64,000 bases of DNA, from NCBI GenBank assembly GCA_012522445.1, contig JAAYKL010000109.1:1-64000 (forward strand), read 5' to 3'. Under the pieces are notes generated by a model that saw only the letters and a program-made list of their open reading frames with translations, did not search any database and was not told the origin of the DNA. Positions 54,809 through 63,953 of this stretch are shown piece after piece. Origin of the DNA: Myxococcales bacterium. GTDB lineage: Bacteria > Myxococcota_A > Polyangia > JAAYKL01. The position numbers were made by a program, and so were the translations under genes. How positions within the stretch are numbered: the stretch's first letter is position 1; every line of letters starts with the position of its first letter.

Positions 54809-57800
54809 ATGATTTCAATAATGCCTGAGTCCCATCGTCCCATGCACGCTTTTGCCCGACTTTCTTATCTGCAGTCGCTGTTTGCACATCGCCGGGTCTT
54901 GTTGCTGAGCAATGACCCCGCGCTGGCCGATTTCGTGAATCGATTTCGCGCGCGGTATGTGCAAGCGGTATCCGATGTGCCGCCCGAGACGCCCTGGCCC
55001 AGCGATCAATTGGCGGGCCCCATTGAATTTCGCACGGTTGATCCGACAGCGCTGCCGTTTCGGGAGGGCATGTTCGACATCGCCATCATTCCCGACATCG
55101 CGGTGATCCGCGATTACGCCGCTGTCATCGCAGAGTTTCGCCGCGCAGTGGGACGTCGCGGTCACCTGGTGGTGGCGTCGCCCAACCCAACGTGTGTCCA
55201 ACGCCTGGGCCCGGTTTCGGATGGCCGCAGCGTTGATTATTACGAGCTGTATGATCTGCTGGTGGAGGCCTTTCCCAGCGTGCAGATGGTCGGGCAGGCG
55301 CCCTTTGTGGGGTATGCGATTTCCGACCTGGGCCGCGAAGGCGACGAGGGCATCACGTTCGACACCGGATTGCTCGAAGAAGGCGCCGAAGAAATCGAGT
55401 GGTTCCTCGCCCTGTGCGGACCAGAGCCCCTGCCGGTGGACGCCTACTCAGTCGTGCAAATTCCGCTGTCCACAGTGGGTTTGGCGGGTTCAGCGCCAGC
55501 ATCGACAGCGGCGCTGGATGAGGCGTTGCAGCAAAGCGAACAACTGCGTGAGGAGCGCGCGCAATTGCTCGAGCAGTTGACGCAAATGGAAGAGGACTTG
55601 CGGCTTGTCGAGGACGATCTCTACGCCATGCGCCGGTCTGCGCCCACGGCTGCTGATACCGCTCCGCTGAACGAACAAATTACCGCGTTGGAGGCCGAGC
55701 TTCGCGAGGTACGGCTCGAATTGGGAACGCGGGGTGTGCGCATTGAGTCGCTGCAAAAGGACTTGGAGCACGAAAAACAAGAAGCCGAAGCCGCCCGAGA
55801 GCGCGCGGTGAAAATCTCGAAACAATACGACGACGAACGAAAGGCCAACCAAGCGCAACGCATCGAAGCGCAGATGTCGCGCGCGCTGCCCGACACCCAG
55901 TTGAGCGATCGACTGGCCGAACTCGAGGTGCAGTTGAAGCAATCGATCGCCGCTCGAGAGTCTGCCGAGCGCTCCCGCGACGATATTATCGATCGCACCC
56001 GCGCCGATGTGGCCGAACTCGACAAGCTGCGCCATCGCTTATCCGAAGCCGAAAACCAAAGGCGCAAACTGGTGACCCACGAGGAGACCCTGCACGAGCA
56101 ACTCGCCTTGGCCCACGATGAAATTCGTCGCTTGAGCGAAGAGTTGCGCGGCGCGGGCGAACAAGAGGACTTGGCACCCTTGCTCGAGAAAAGCCGCCGC
56201 CGTGAAACCGAATTAAACGCCCAGGTGCAGCAATTGCGCCGTGAGCACGAAGCGGCACAGTCGCAGTTGCGCGAGCGTGAAGCCCAGCTAGCGCAGGCCG
56301 AGAGCGCTGGGGATGACGGCGATGAAAGCGCCGAAGTACAACGCCTGGAACAGCACTTGAAAGAGGTATCGGCCGCGCTGCGCCAGGCGGAGCAAGAGCT
56401 GGTACACCGCGAAACTTTGGTGCGCGATTTGTTGGCGCAAATGGCAGCGCACACCGCAGGCGCTGTTGTGGGGGAAGCGGCGAGCGGCGCCGTGGAAACC
56501 GCAACCCAGGGCGACGACACCGAGGCCGCACCGCAGCGCGAATTAGAGCAGCGCTTGGCAGCGGCAGGTGCCGAAATTGAACGCCTCACCGCAGAGTTGT
56601 CTCGTCACGCCACCAGCGCCTCTCCCGCCGAAGACATCGGCGTGCGCGATCAGCGCATTGCGCGTCTGGAAGCCGAGTTGCAGGCCGCCACCTGGAAAGC
56701 CGAAGAGCTGACAGCGCGATGCGAGGATGGCCAGCGTGCGGTCGACCAGGCCCAAGAGCAACTCCAGGCGGCGACACAACGCGCGGAAGCCCTGGAGATC
56801 GAATGGCGTTCGCGATGCGAGGCGCTGGAGGCGTCGTCGTCGTCGGGCGCAGGAGAGGACTGCGCGGCGGTCACCCAAGAGCTCGAAAAAGCGCGTGAGC
56901 AAATGCATGTGCTGGAGGAAAAGCTCTCCGCGGCCCTCGGCGCCATTGCGGGCCATCATCGCTCCCGCGTGGAAGCGGAATTGGCCCTGACCACATTGAT
57001 GGTGGAGCGCGAGCGCGTGTTGGATGAACTAGATGATTCACTTGCGTGCAACCATGCGCTGGAAGAGCAAGTGGCGGCGGCCATGGGAGCGATTTCCGGT
57101 CATCGGCGCGCCCGTGTGGAAGCCGAATTGCAACTCGCTGCATCGGATGTGGAACGCGAACAAACCCTGAACGAACTGGACGAAATGATCGCGCTGAACG
57201 CCGCAATGCAGGACTCCTTGGCGGAGTTGCAAGGGGCGCTAAATGGGCATCGCCGCTCCCGCATGGAGGCGGAGTTGGCGCTGACCGCTGTGGAGCGCGA
57301 AAACGAGAAATTGCGCGAAGAGATGGCGCGCAACGATGATGCCATCGCAGATTTGACGTCGCGCATCGCTCAACTGTCGGCCCAGCCATCACCCGCCGAA
57401 TCGGCTTCTATCGACGAAGAAGAGGCGAATGCCCGCCTTGTCGCTTTGCAAAACGAACAACATGTACTGCAAACGCAGCGCGATGCGTTGGAAGCAGAGG
57501 TTGCGCGTTTGCGAGACGAGTTACAGGCGGCACACCAACGCGTCGATGTCATGGAAGGCGAGCTGGCCGCGCGTCTGGCTGATGAGCGGCAGGTGTGGGA
57601 ACGGCAGCTCTCCGAGACGCAGGCGCAATGCGAGGCAGCGCAGACAGCGCAAGGCGAAAAACTGCACATCCTTACGGGGGAGTTACGCAGCGCCGAAGCG
57701 CATTGTGCGCACCTGGAGCGTGAACTTCACAGCGCCCACGAACAGCGCGGTCACTTGGAAGGCGAACTTCGCGAGGCCCACGAACAACGCGCGCATTGCG

Positions 57801-59572
57801 AGCATTTGGAGCGTGAACTCCACAGCGCCCGCGAGCATTGTGCGCACTTGGAACGGGAGCTTCACGGTGCCCACGAACAGCGCGCACATTGCGAGCATTT
57901 GGAGCGTGAACTCCACGGCGCCCGCGAGCATTGTGCGCACTTGGAACGGGAGCTTCACGGTGCCCACGAACAGCGCGGTCACTTGGAAGGCGAACTCCAC
58001 GGCGCCCGCGAGCATTGTGCGCACTTGGAAGGGGAGCTTCACGGTGCCCACGAACAGCGCGGTCACTTGGAAGGCGAACTCCACGGCGCCCGCGACCAAC
58101 GCGATCATCTCGAGAGAGAACTCGGATCCATCCGCAATGAGCTTCAGCAGCGCGTGGATGAACTAGAGGCACTCCTGGCCACGAAAGAGGCGGAGCAGTC
58201 GCAGCGTGCGGATACGGCGAACGAATCTTTGGCCGCCATCACCGGCGAGAGAGATGCGCTGCGCGAGGCGCGCGATCACTGTGCTGACGAAGTGGCGGCG
58301 TTGACCGCAGCGCTGACGGCGTTGCGGGGCGATCTGGCGATGGAGGAGTCCCGCACACGAGCGGCCGGTGCCGATGCGGCGCGCTTGTCCGGCTTTGTCG
58401 CAGCGCGCGATAACCGCATTGCACAACTGGAGAGCGAATTGTCGACGGCGCGTACCGCTGGCACCGCAGCAGAGGAAGTGCTCGCCACGCTGCGCGACGA
58501 GTTGTCCCAAACCGATCGAAGACAGCGCGAATTCCACGAGCAAATCGCCGCGCTCTCCACCGAATGCCAATCGCTGCAAGAGGCGCTCTCCGTTAGCGAG
58601 GATCGCAATGCGGCCATGGCGCAGTTGCCCTCAGATGCCGCGGTTCGCATCGAGCAGTTGCAAGAGATTGTCGGGCAAAAAGACGTGGCGCTCAGTGACA
58701 CCATGAGCGAGCTGGCCATGGCGAAAAGCGCAGCCGATGCGCGGGAGAAAGAGTTTGTGGCGCAGCAAAACAAGATGGCGGACATGTCCATTCGCCTCTC
58801 ACAGCGCGAGATGGATCTCGGCGAGATGAAGGGCGCGCTGGCCGATCTCACCGGGCGCCTCGAACAAGAGACGCGCAGCCGAGAAGAGCTTGCGGCGAAG
58901 GCGGCGCCTTGTGCCGAGGAGCTGGCTGCTGTGCGCGAAGAATTGACCTTGACCCGCGATGCGCTAAACGCTGCCCAAGCGGATTCGGGAAACACACAAG
59001 AGGTGTTGGCAGAGCTGGCTTCGCTGCGGCGCACGCTGGCAGAAAAAGACGAGACCATCGGTGAATTGAAGGCGTTGACCGCGGAGAGCCAACCGCTGTT
59101 TGACAGCATGACAGCGCAGCTTGAGGAGCGCGAAAAGCGCGCGACCCTGTTGGAAAAAAAGGTGCGCATGCTCGAAACGGAAATCAAGGAATCCGAAAGC
59201 GATGTGTTGGCCTGGGACATGGAGCTCAAATTTCGCGATTCCAAAATCCATTCCCTAGAAGAGGAAATTGCCACGCTGCAATCGGCGATTCGGTTGCGAG
59301 ATCCCGATGCGGTTCAGCTCGCTCCCGTTCCCGAGGCCGGACCCGATACGGTGGCCGAAGAAGAGTTCCTAAAAGTGAAAGGGCAACTGAAAGACGTGAC
59401 CCACGATTTGGAAGAACGCGTGACCGAGTTGAAGTCCGTGCGCACCGAAGCAGATGCGCACCGCACCCGCCTCGAGAGCACCCGCCAAGCCCTGCAAGAT
59501 TTGTTGTTGTCAAACACAGTGGATAGCGGCACCGCGCTGTACCTCGAAGAGGTGCTCAAAGCGCTGGATTGA
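54809..59572 (+). CDS. Giant coiled-coil protein with N-terminal methyltransferase-like domain
   Basis: A 1587-residue protein. Residues about 15-215 resemble a class I methyltransferase: VLLLSNDPAL, then LPFREGMFDIAIIPD and FRRAVGRRGHLVVASPNP, the late motifs of that fold, but the usual glycine motif I is replaced by RVLLLSNDP, so activity is doubtful. From about 230 to the end it is nearly continuous heptad coiled coil of Glu, Gln, Arg, Ala and Leu. At about 963-1105 there is a His-rich 14-residue repeat. Layout recalls the Myxococcus AglZ type (pseudo-domain plus coil). ATG 54809 is used, in frame with one at 54821. Confidence 0.8.
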   Translation: MISIMPESHRPMHAFARLSYLQSLFAHRRVLLLSNDPALADFVNRFRARYVQAVSDVPPETPWPSDQLAGPIEFRTVDPTALPFREGMFDIAIIPDIAVIRDYAAVIAEFRRAVGRRGHLVVASPNPTCVQRLGPVSDGRSVDYYELYDLLVEAFPSVQMVGQAPFVGYAISDLGREGDEGITFDTGLLEEGAEEIEWFLALCGPEPLPVDAYSVVQIPLSTVGLAGSAPASTAALDEALQQSEQLREERAQLLEQLTQMEEDLRLVEDDLYAMRRSAPTAADTAPLNEQITALEAELREVRLELGTRGVRIESLQKDLEHEKQEAEAARERAVKISKQYDDERKANQAQRIEAQMSRALPDTQLSDRLAELEVQLKQSIAARESAERSRDDIIDRTRADVAELDKLRHRLSEAENQRRKLVTHEETLHEQLALAHDEIRRLSEELRGAGEQEDLAPLLEKSRRRETELNAQVQQLRREHEAAQSQLREREAQLAQAESAGDDGDESAEVQRLEQHLKEVSAALRQAEQELVHRETLVRDLLAQMAAHTAGAVVGEAASGAVETATQGDDTEAAPQRELEQRLAAAGAEIERLTAELSRHATSASPAEDIGVRDQRIARLEAELQAATWKAEELTARCEDGQRAVDQAQEQLQAATQRAEALEIEWRSRCEALEASSSSGAGEDCAAVTQELEKAREQMHVLEEKLSAALGAIAGHHRSRVEAELALTTLMVERERVLDELDDSLACNHALEEQVAAAMGAISGHRRARVEAELQLAASDVEREQTLNELDEMIALNAAMQDSLAELQGALNGHRRSRMEAELALTAVERENEKLREEMARNDDAIADLTSRIAQLSAQPSPAESASIDEEEANARLVALQNEQHVLQTQRDALEAEVARLRDELQAAHQRVDVMEGELAARLADERQVWERQLSETQAQCEAAQTAQGEKLHILTGELRSAEAHCAHLERELHSAHEQRGHLEGELREAHEQRAHCEHLERELHSAREHCAHLERELHGAHEQRAHCEHLERELHGAREHCAHLERELHGAHEQRGHLEGELHGAREHCAHLEGELHGAHEQRGHLEGELHGARDQRDHLERELGSIRNELQQRVDELEALLATKEAEQSQRADTANESLAAITGERDALREARDHCADEVAALTAALTALRGDLAMEESRTRAAGADAARLSGFVAARDNRIAQLESELSTARTAGTAAEEVLATLRDELSQTDRRQREFHEQIAALSTECQSLQEALSVSEDRNAAMAQLPSDAAVRIEQLQEIVGQKDVALSDTMSELAMAKSAADAREKEFVAQQNKMADMSIRLSQREMDLGEMKGALADLTGRLEQETRSREELAAKAAPCAEELAAVREELTLTRDALNAAQADSGNTQEVLAELASLRRTLAEKDETIGELKALTAESQPLFDSMTAQLEEREKRATLLEKKVRMLETEIKESESDVLAWDMELKFRDSKIHSLEEEIATLQSAIRLRDPDAVQLAPVPEAGPDTVAEEEFLKVKGQLKDVTHDLEERVTELKSVRTEADAHRTRLESTRQALQDLLLSNTVDSGTALYLEEVLKALD
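57695..58123 (+). repeat. Ten in-frame units of 42 bases (14 residues)
   Basis: About ten copies of a 14-residue (two-heptad) unit with His-Leu-Glu-x-Glu-Leu-His-x-Ala core, alternating EHCAHLERELHGAH and EQRGHLEGELHGAR types. Two copies have a three-residue insertion Cys-Glu-His. At DNA level several adjacent pairs are almost identical, which points to recent expansion by slippage or unequal exchange. Confidence 0.85.
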
Positions 59573-59607
59573 ATCCGCACGGTAACGCAGGTGATTGAGG
59601 AATAAAG

Positions 59608-61692
59608 ATGTCTTCATTGGCAGAACCAATCAAAATTTTGGTCGTAGAAGACAACGAAGATGTCCGCAATATCGTCACGGTGTATTTGCGCTCCAAGGGG
59701 TTTCAAGTGGTGGAAGCCCTAGATGGCCGCGCGGGTCTGGACATGGTCGAAACAGAGCGACCCGACCTGGTGCTTTTCGATGTGTTGTTGCCCAAACTCG
59801 ACGGCATCGAAGCGATCAAACTGCTGAAAAAGATGCCGGGCGGCGCGTCGCTTCCGATTGTGATGATGAGCGCCATTTTGCAGCACCGCGACATCCAGGC
59901 CGAGCTGGCGAGTCTCGGCATCTCTGCCTTTTTGCAGAAGCCGTTTCAAGTTCGCGAATTGTTGGAAACCATTAACAAGGCCTTGGCGCAATCGCGGCCG
60001 CATAAAGCGGAGCAGGCAGCGCCCGTTTCGGCCCGCGCGTCCTCCCAGGTTCGTGCACCGCGCACTTCGTTCTCCATGGCTCGCTCTACCGCAACGCTTC
60101 ATAGCGCTCCGGAGAACGACACGTCGCGTCCGCTGTTGTACCGCAATCCCAAGCTGCCCGAACGCGGCACCCTGTCGCAACTGCCCATGCCGGGATTGAT
60201 ACACGCCGCCTTCTTTGCCAATGCAACGGGCCGCATGCGCGTTATTTCGGGCACCACCGAGAAGCGCATCTATTTTCAAAACGGGTTCCCGGTGTACGCC
60301 GAGTCGTCTCTCCCCGAGGAAACCCTCGGCGCTTATTTGATGGCACAAAACCGGTTGACCTTGGAGCAGCACATCCAAGCACAACGCGAGATGACCATGA
60401 GCGGTCGGCAATACGGCGAAGTGTTGTTGCGGCTCGGCTATCTGGGGCCTCATGAGTTGTTTCAATTGTTGGAGCAGCATCTGGCCGAAAAAGTGGTGTC
60501 CTCGTTTGCCTGGACAGAGGGACAGTTTGCTTTTGAGGCGGGCGATGATTGGAAAGACAGCGTCATCGTTGTGCGCATGAAACCTGGGCGCATCATCATC
60601 GACGGCATTATGCAGCATTGGACCGACGCATATGTGCAGTCGCTGGCCATTATGGCGGCCACCAATCAACCCTTTGTACGAGAGGGTGCCATTTACAGCG
60701 ATGCGCAATTGGCGTTGACCACACAGGAAGCGCGCATCGATCAAGCCATCAAACGCGGCGGGACCGTGGCGCAAATCGCTGCGATCACCGGCGATGCCCA
60801 ACGGGCACACAAGCTGCTCATCGCCTTTTACATTATGGGGCGCATCGGGTTTCGCGCCCAAGAAGTGGCGGCGAAAAAGGCAGCGAAAGACAAGCCCGCC
60901 TCGCTCAATCCCAGCCAAGCCATTCCGCCAGAAGTAGAACCCCGGGGACAAATACTGCTCTCTGAGTACCTGAAGTATCGCACCAGCGATTATTTTAAGC
61001 TGCTGGGTTTGGCACGCGGCGCGACGGCGGCCGAAATCGAGCAGGCGTTTCAGGTGCGTCAGAAACGCTATCATCCCGACGCCATGGTGGGCATCAATTC
61101 CAGTTTGATCCGCGAGAAAATGGAAGAGCTCTACATGCGGCTGCACCAAGCGCGCCAAACGCTGCTCGATCCCGAATTGCGGGCACAGTACCTGGCGGAG
61201 CTGGAGCAGAGCAGCACGCCCATGTTGTCGGCCCGGAGTCGCACAGGCCGGTACAACGCGTTGGCGGCTACGGCAGAACGCCACGCCATTGATTTCGAAG
61301 AGGGATTCTCCATGCTGCGCAATGGCGATCCCAAGACCGCATTGACGCTGTTTTCACGCGCCGAAAAAGCAGAACCCAAGGCCAAGTACCAAGCGTTTCG
61401 CATATGGACCGAGTACCTGTTAAGCGTCACATCCGCGCTTTCTACAGAAGAGCAACTCCAAAAGGTGTTTTCGGCCAATACCGACGAGGCATTGTTGGCC
61501 TTTCTGTTGGGCAATTTTTATTTGAAGGAAAAAAAGACCAACGAAGCCATCAGATGGTTTGAAAAGGCATTGCAAATTGATCCGCAGCACATCGACTCGG
61601 CACGGCAGTTGCGTTTGTTGCGCATGCGCCAAAACGAAGAGCCGTCTTCGCTGTTCAATTTGAAAGAGCTGTTTCGCAAAGAGCGCTCTTGA
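59608..61692 (+). CDS. Receiver, DUF4388-like, J-domain and TPR protein (694 residues)
   Basis: Domains in order: a CheY receiver at residues 8-125 (VVEDNED, phospho-Asp in LVLFDVLLPK, Lys in LQKPFQ); a linker; a region at about 190-340 like DUF4388/GspE-N (AYLMAQNRLTLEQHIQAQ, FAWTEGQFAFEAGD); a helical module at 370-415; a J domain at about 465-530 (DYFKLLGLARGATAAEIEQAF, HPD in YHPDAMVG); and TPR-like repeats to the end (AIRWFEKALQIDPQHIDSA). A phosphorylation-controlled Hsp70 recruiter is the natural reading. It lies 35 bases after the coiled-coil gene. Confidence 0.85.
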   Translation: MSSLAEPIKILVVEDNEDVRNIVTVYLRSKGFQVVEALDGRAGLDMVETERPDLVLFDVLLPKLDGIEAIKLLKKMPGGASLPIVMMSAILQHRDIQAELASLGISAFLQKPFQVRELLETINKALAQSRPHKAEQAAPVSARASSQVRAPRTSFSMARSTATLHSAPENDTSRPLLYRNPKLPERGTLSQLPMPGLIHAAFFANATGRMRVISGTTEKRIYFQNGFPVYAESSLPEETLGAYLMAQNRLTLEQHIQAQREMTMSGRQYGEVLLRLGYLGPHELFQLLEQHLAEKVVSSFAWTEGQFAFEAGDDWKDSVIVVRMKPGRIIIDGIMQHWTDAYVQSLAIMAATNQPFVREGAIYSDAQLALTTQEARIDQAIKRGGTVAQIAAITGDAQRAHKLLIAFYIMGRIGFRAQEVAAKKAAKDKPASLNPSQAIPPEVEPRGQILLSEYLKYRTSDYFKLLGLARGATAAEIEQAFQVRQKRYHPDAMVGINSSLIREKMEELYMRLHQARQTLLDPELRAQYLAELEQSSTPMLSARSRTGRYNALAATAERHAIDFEEGFSMLRNGDPKTALTLFSRAEKAEPKAKYQAFRIWTEYLLSVTSALSTEEQLQKVFSANTDEALLAFLLGNFYLKEKKTNEAIRWFEKALQIDPQHIDSARQLRLLRMRQNEEPSSLFNLKELFRKERS

Positions 61693-61818
61693 AGCGCGGG
61701 GCCCGAAAAGCATTTGATAATATGGCAAACAATTGTGCTTTTAGGCGGGTTAAAGGGGTTCGCAATTGCGGCAGTCTTGTTACAATGCGGGCACTCTTAG
61801 ACCTTGAGAAAAATGGTG

Positions 61819-61847
61819 TTGACCCGATGCTACGCATGCAACACAAT
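61819..61847 (+). promoter_or_regulatory. Putative promoter of the FHA gene pair
   Basis: TTGACC at 61819-61824 is 17 bases from CACAAT at 61842-61847, and the ATG of the next gene is at 61889, giving a leader of about 35 bases. Another TACAAT at 61781-61786 has no good -35. Confidence 0.4.
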
Positions 61848-61888
61848 TACGATTTCGAACGAACCCATATTTTGAAAACGAGAGAGTC

Positions 61889-62815
61889 ATGACCGTTCAG
61901 GCGGGCATTGTTTGTGGCAAATGTGATGTACTAAACCCGGCTGACAGTCGGCATTGTCTGTCTTGCCAATCTGACTTGGCGTTTCAGGCACCGTCGGTCG
62001 TTGGGTCGACGGCAGAAACAGAAGAGGAGCAACCCATGGAACAGGCGCGTCAATTTGTGTGTCATTCATGTTATAGCCCTGTCCCCAGCGGACATAAGTT
62101 TTGCGGAAAATGCGGGGCTTCGCTGGAGAGCAATGTGGCCCAGTCGTCCGATTATTTTGGCGCATTGCAGTCTCCGGGGCGCGCCAAATTGATTTTGATC
62201 AAGGGCGCGGGTGTCGACGGCATGTCGTATCACCTCAACTCCGAACAGCACGTCGCTGGTCGCCTTGATGGGCCCATTGTGTTTGCGGATGACGATTGGT
62301 TGTCCCCCACCCACGCCAATTTTTATTACGAAAACAACCGGCTGATGGTGCGCGACGAAGACAGCCTCAATGGTGTCTTTATCTCGGTGCGCCATCCATT
62401 GCCCGTTCCCTCTGGCACGATTTTTATGGCTGGCGAACAAGTGTTTCGCATTGAGACGTCGGCACCTGTCGACGAATCTCCCGAGGAAGACGGCACTTAC
62501 TTCTTTTCGAGTCCGCACCAAGACAGCGCGTTTCGCGTGGTGCAAATCTTGGAGGGTGGCGGAGACGGCATGGTGGTGTGCGCCCACGAAAATGAAGTGG
62601 TGATCGGCCGCGAAGACAGCGACATGAATTTTCCCAACGATCCCTACATTTCGGGTCAACATGTGAAAATTGAGTTTTCGGACGGCATTCTCAACATCGT
62701 CGATTTGGAAAGCAAAAATAATACATTTGTCAAAATTGACCGCGAAAAAGAACTCAGTCACGGTGACTACTTGTTTCTCGGTCGGCAACTGCTCAGAGTT
62801 GAAATTACCGAATAG
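61889..62815 (+). CDS. Double zinc-ribbon, double FHA protein
   Basis: A 308-residue protein. Two zinc ribbons come first: C-x2-C at residues about 9-12 with CLSC (about 25-28), and C-x2-C ... C-x2-C (CHSC, CGKC) at about 58-77. Two FHA-like domains follow: about 100-190 (AGRLDGPIVFADDDWLSPTHANFYYENN, in pieces, with LNGVF) and about 215-308 (IGREDSDMNFPNDPYISGQHVKIEF, NNTFVKI). The second keeps the Arg, Ser-x2-His and Asn of phospho-threonine binders; the first has a Ser/Thr-His with weaker Arg. Five bases precede the paralogous gene's leader region. Confidence 0.85.
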   Translation: MTVQAGIVCGKCDVLNPADSRHCLSCQSDLAFQAPSVVGSTAETEEEQPMEQARQFVCHSCYSPVPSGHKFCGKCGASLESNVAQSSDYFGALQSPGRAKLILIKGAGVDGMSYHLNSEQHVAGRLDGPIVFADDDWLSPTHANFYYENNRLMVRDEDSLNGVFISVRHPLPVPSGTIFMAGEQVFRIETSAPVDESPEEDGTYFFSSPHQDSAFRVVQILEGGGDGMVVCAHENEVVIGREDSDMNFPNDPYISGQHVKIEFSDGILNIVDLESKNNTFVKIDREKELSHGDYLFLGRQLLRVEITE

Positions 62816-62826
62816 GAGGTCCGCCG

Positions 62827-63909
62827 GTGATAGTTTGCCCCGTCTGCTCAAAAGAAAACCAGGACCATTACAAGTTTTGCCTCGGTTGTGGCTCGGATTT
62901 GCCGCGCGCCAGTGGTGATGAGGCCAAGCCCCTGTCTACGGCCACCCCTCCTGCGGGCATTGCCGCTGTATCAGCGCAAGCCGTGGCTGCCCCAGCCGCT
63001 CCCGCTGCGACGGCGACGGCTGACACCGCTGCTCCGGCACCAGCATCTGCTCCGGTAACTGCTGCGGCATCCCCAGCGCCTCCGGAAGCCCAGGCCGAAG
63101 CGGCTCCGGCTCCTCCCGCAGACTCTCCTGCGCCATCGCAGGGTGTGGCCTGCGCCAATTGCGGTGCCGCCATTCCACCGGGATTTGCATTTTGCGGCGC
63201 TTGTGGCACCCCGATTGGCGGTGCGGCTCCCCCAGCCGCTGCTCCTGAGGCCGCTGCCAAGGCGACGGGCGCCAGTGCAGGCGCTGGCAAGCTCATCTTG
63301 ATCAAGCCCGATGGCACGGAAGGCGGCATGGTCGAAATTCCGACCAGCCCTGTGGCTGTGGGGCGTGATGCGGGTGGATTTTTTGGCGAGGACGCATATT
63401 TGTCGCCCCGGCACGCGGTGTTTCGCACACAAGACGGCAAAATTGTCGTGAAAGACGAAGCCAGCCTCAACGGCGTTTTTTACAAAATTCTGCCCAATCA
63501 ACCCATTGAAATCACCTCTGGCACCATCTTTCGCATCGGCCAAGAGCTCATCCTCTTCGAAGCGATTGACCAAGGCGCCACGGGGCCCGATGACACGGCG
63601 CGCATGGGGTCGCCCATCACCGGTTTGTGGGGACGCATTTCTTTGATCATCGGCAAGGGTCGCCTCGGCAACTCCTTTCCCATCGGCATCGACAATGTGG
63701 TTTTGGGACGCGAGCGCGGCAACATCTTGTTTCCCGAAGATGGGTACATCTCTGGGGTTCATCTGCGCATCCACATGGAAGGCGGCAAGGTGTTCCTCAC
63801 CGATCTGGGCAGCTCTAACGGCAGTTACATCAAGGTGGCGGGCGAAAAAGAGTTGGCAGACGGTGATTTTATTTTGATGGGAACGCAGCTCTTCCGCATT
63901 CAAGTCTGA
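62827..63909 (+). CDS. Zinc-ribbon/FHA protein, paralogue of the preceding gene
   Basis: A 360-residue protein starting GTG with AGGAGG upstream. A zinc ribbon C-x2-C ... C-x2-C comes first (residues 4-21), then an Ala/Pro-rich linker of about 90 residues, a second ribbon (CANC ... CGAC, about 110-128), and two FHA-like domains (about 155-245 with VGRDAGGFFGEDAYLSPRHAVF and LNGVFYKI; about 265-360 with LGRERGNILFPEDGYISGVHLRIH and SNGSYIKV). It shares order, motif spacing and end with the preceding protein. A Ser/Thr kinase such as the one at 27502 could supply ligands. Confidence 0.86.
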   Translation: MIVCPVCSKENQDHYKFCLGCGSDLPRASGDEAKPLSTATPPAGIAAVSAQAVAAPAAPAATATADTAAPAPASAPVTAAASPAPPEAQAEAAPAPPADSPAPSQGVACANCGAAIPPGFAFCGACGTPIGGAAPPAAAPEAAAKATGASAGAGKLILIKPDGTEGGMVEIPTSPVAVGRDAGGFFGEDAYLSPRHAVFRTQDGKIVVKDEASLNGVFYKILPNQPIEITSGTIFRIGQELILFEAIDQGATGPDDTARMGSPITGLWGRISLIIGKGRLGNSFPIGIDNVVLGRERGNILFPEDGYISGVHLRIHMEGGKVFLTDLGSSNGSYIKVAGEKELADGDFILMGTQLFRIQV

Positions 63910-63953
63910 TTTCACATCCCCTCACAAACAACCAACCATACAGACAAGCAACC

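Noticed and set aside
57683-58140. Alternative open frames inside the coiled-coil repeat
   Set aside because: The 42-base period keeps all frames free of stops over the array, so the other frames are by-products of the repeat.
59719-61284. Long open frame of 521 codons opposite the receiver/J-domain gene
   Set aside because: It is antisense to a gene with clear receiver, J and TPR motifs. GC-rich codon bias makes such frames open by chance.
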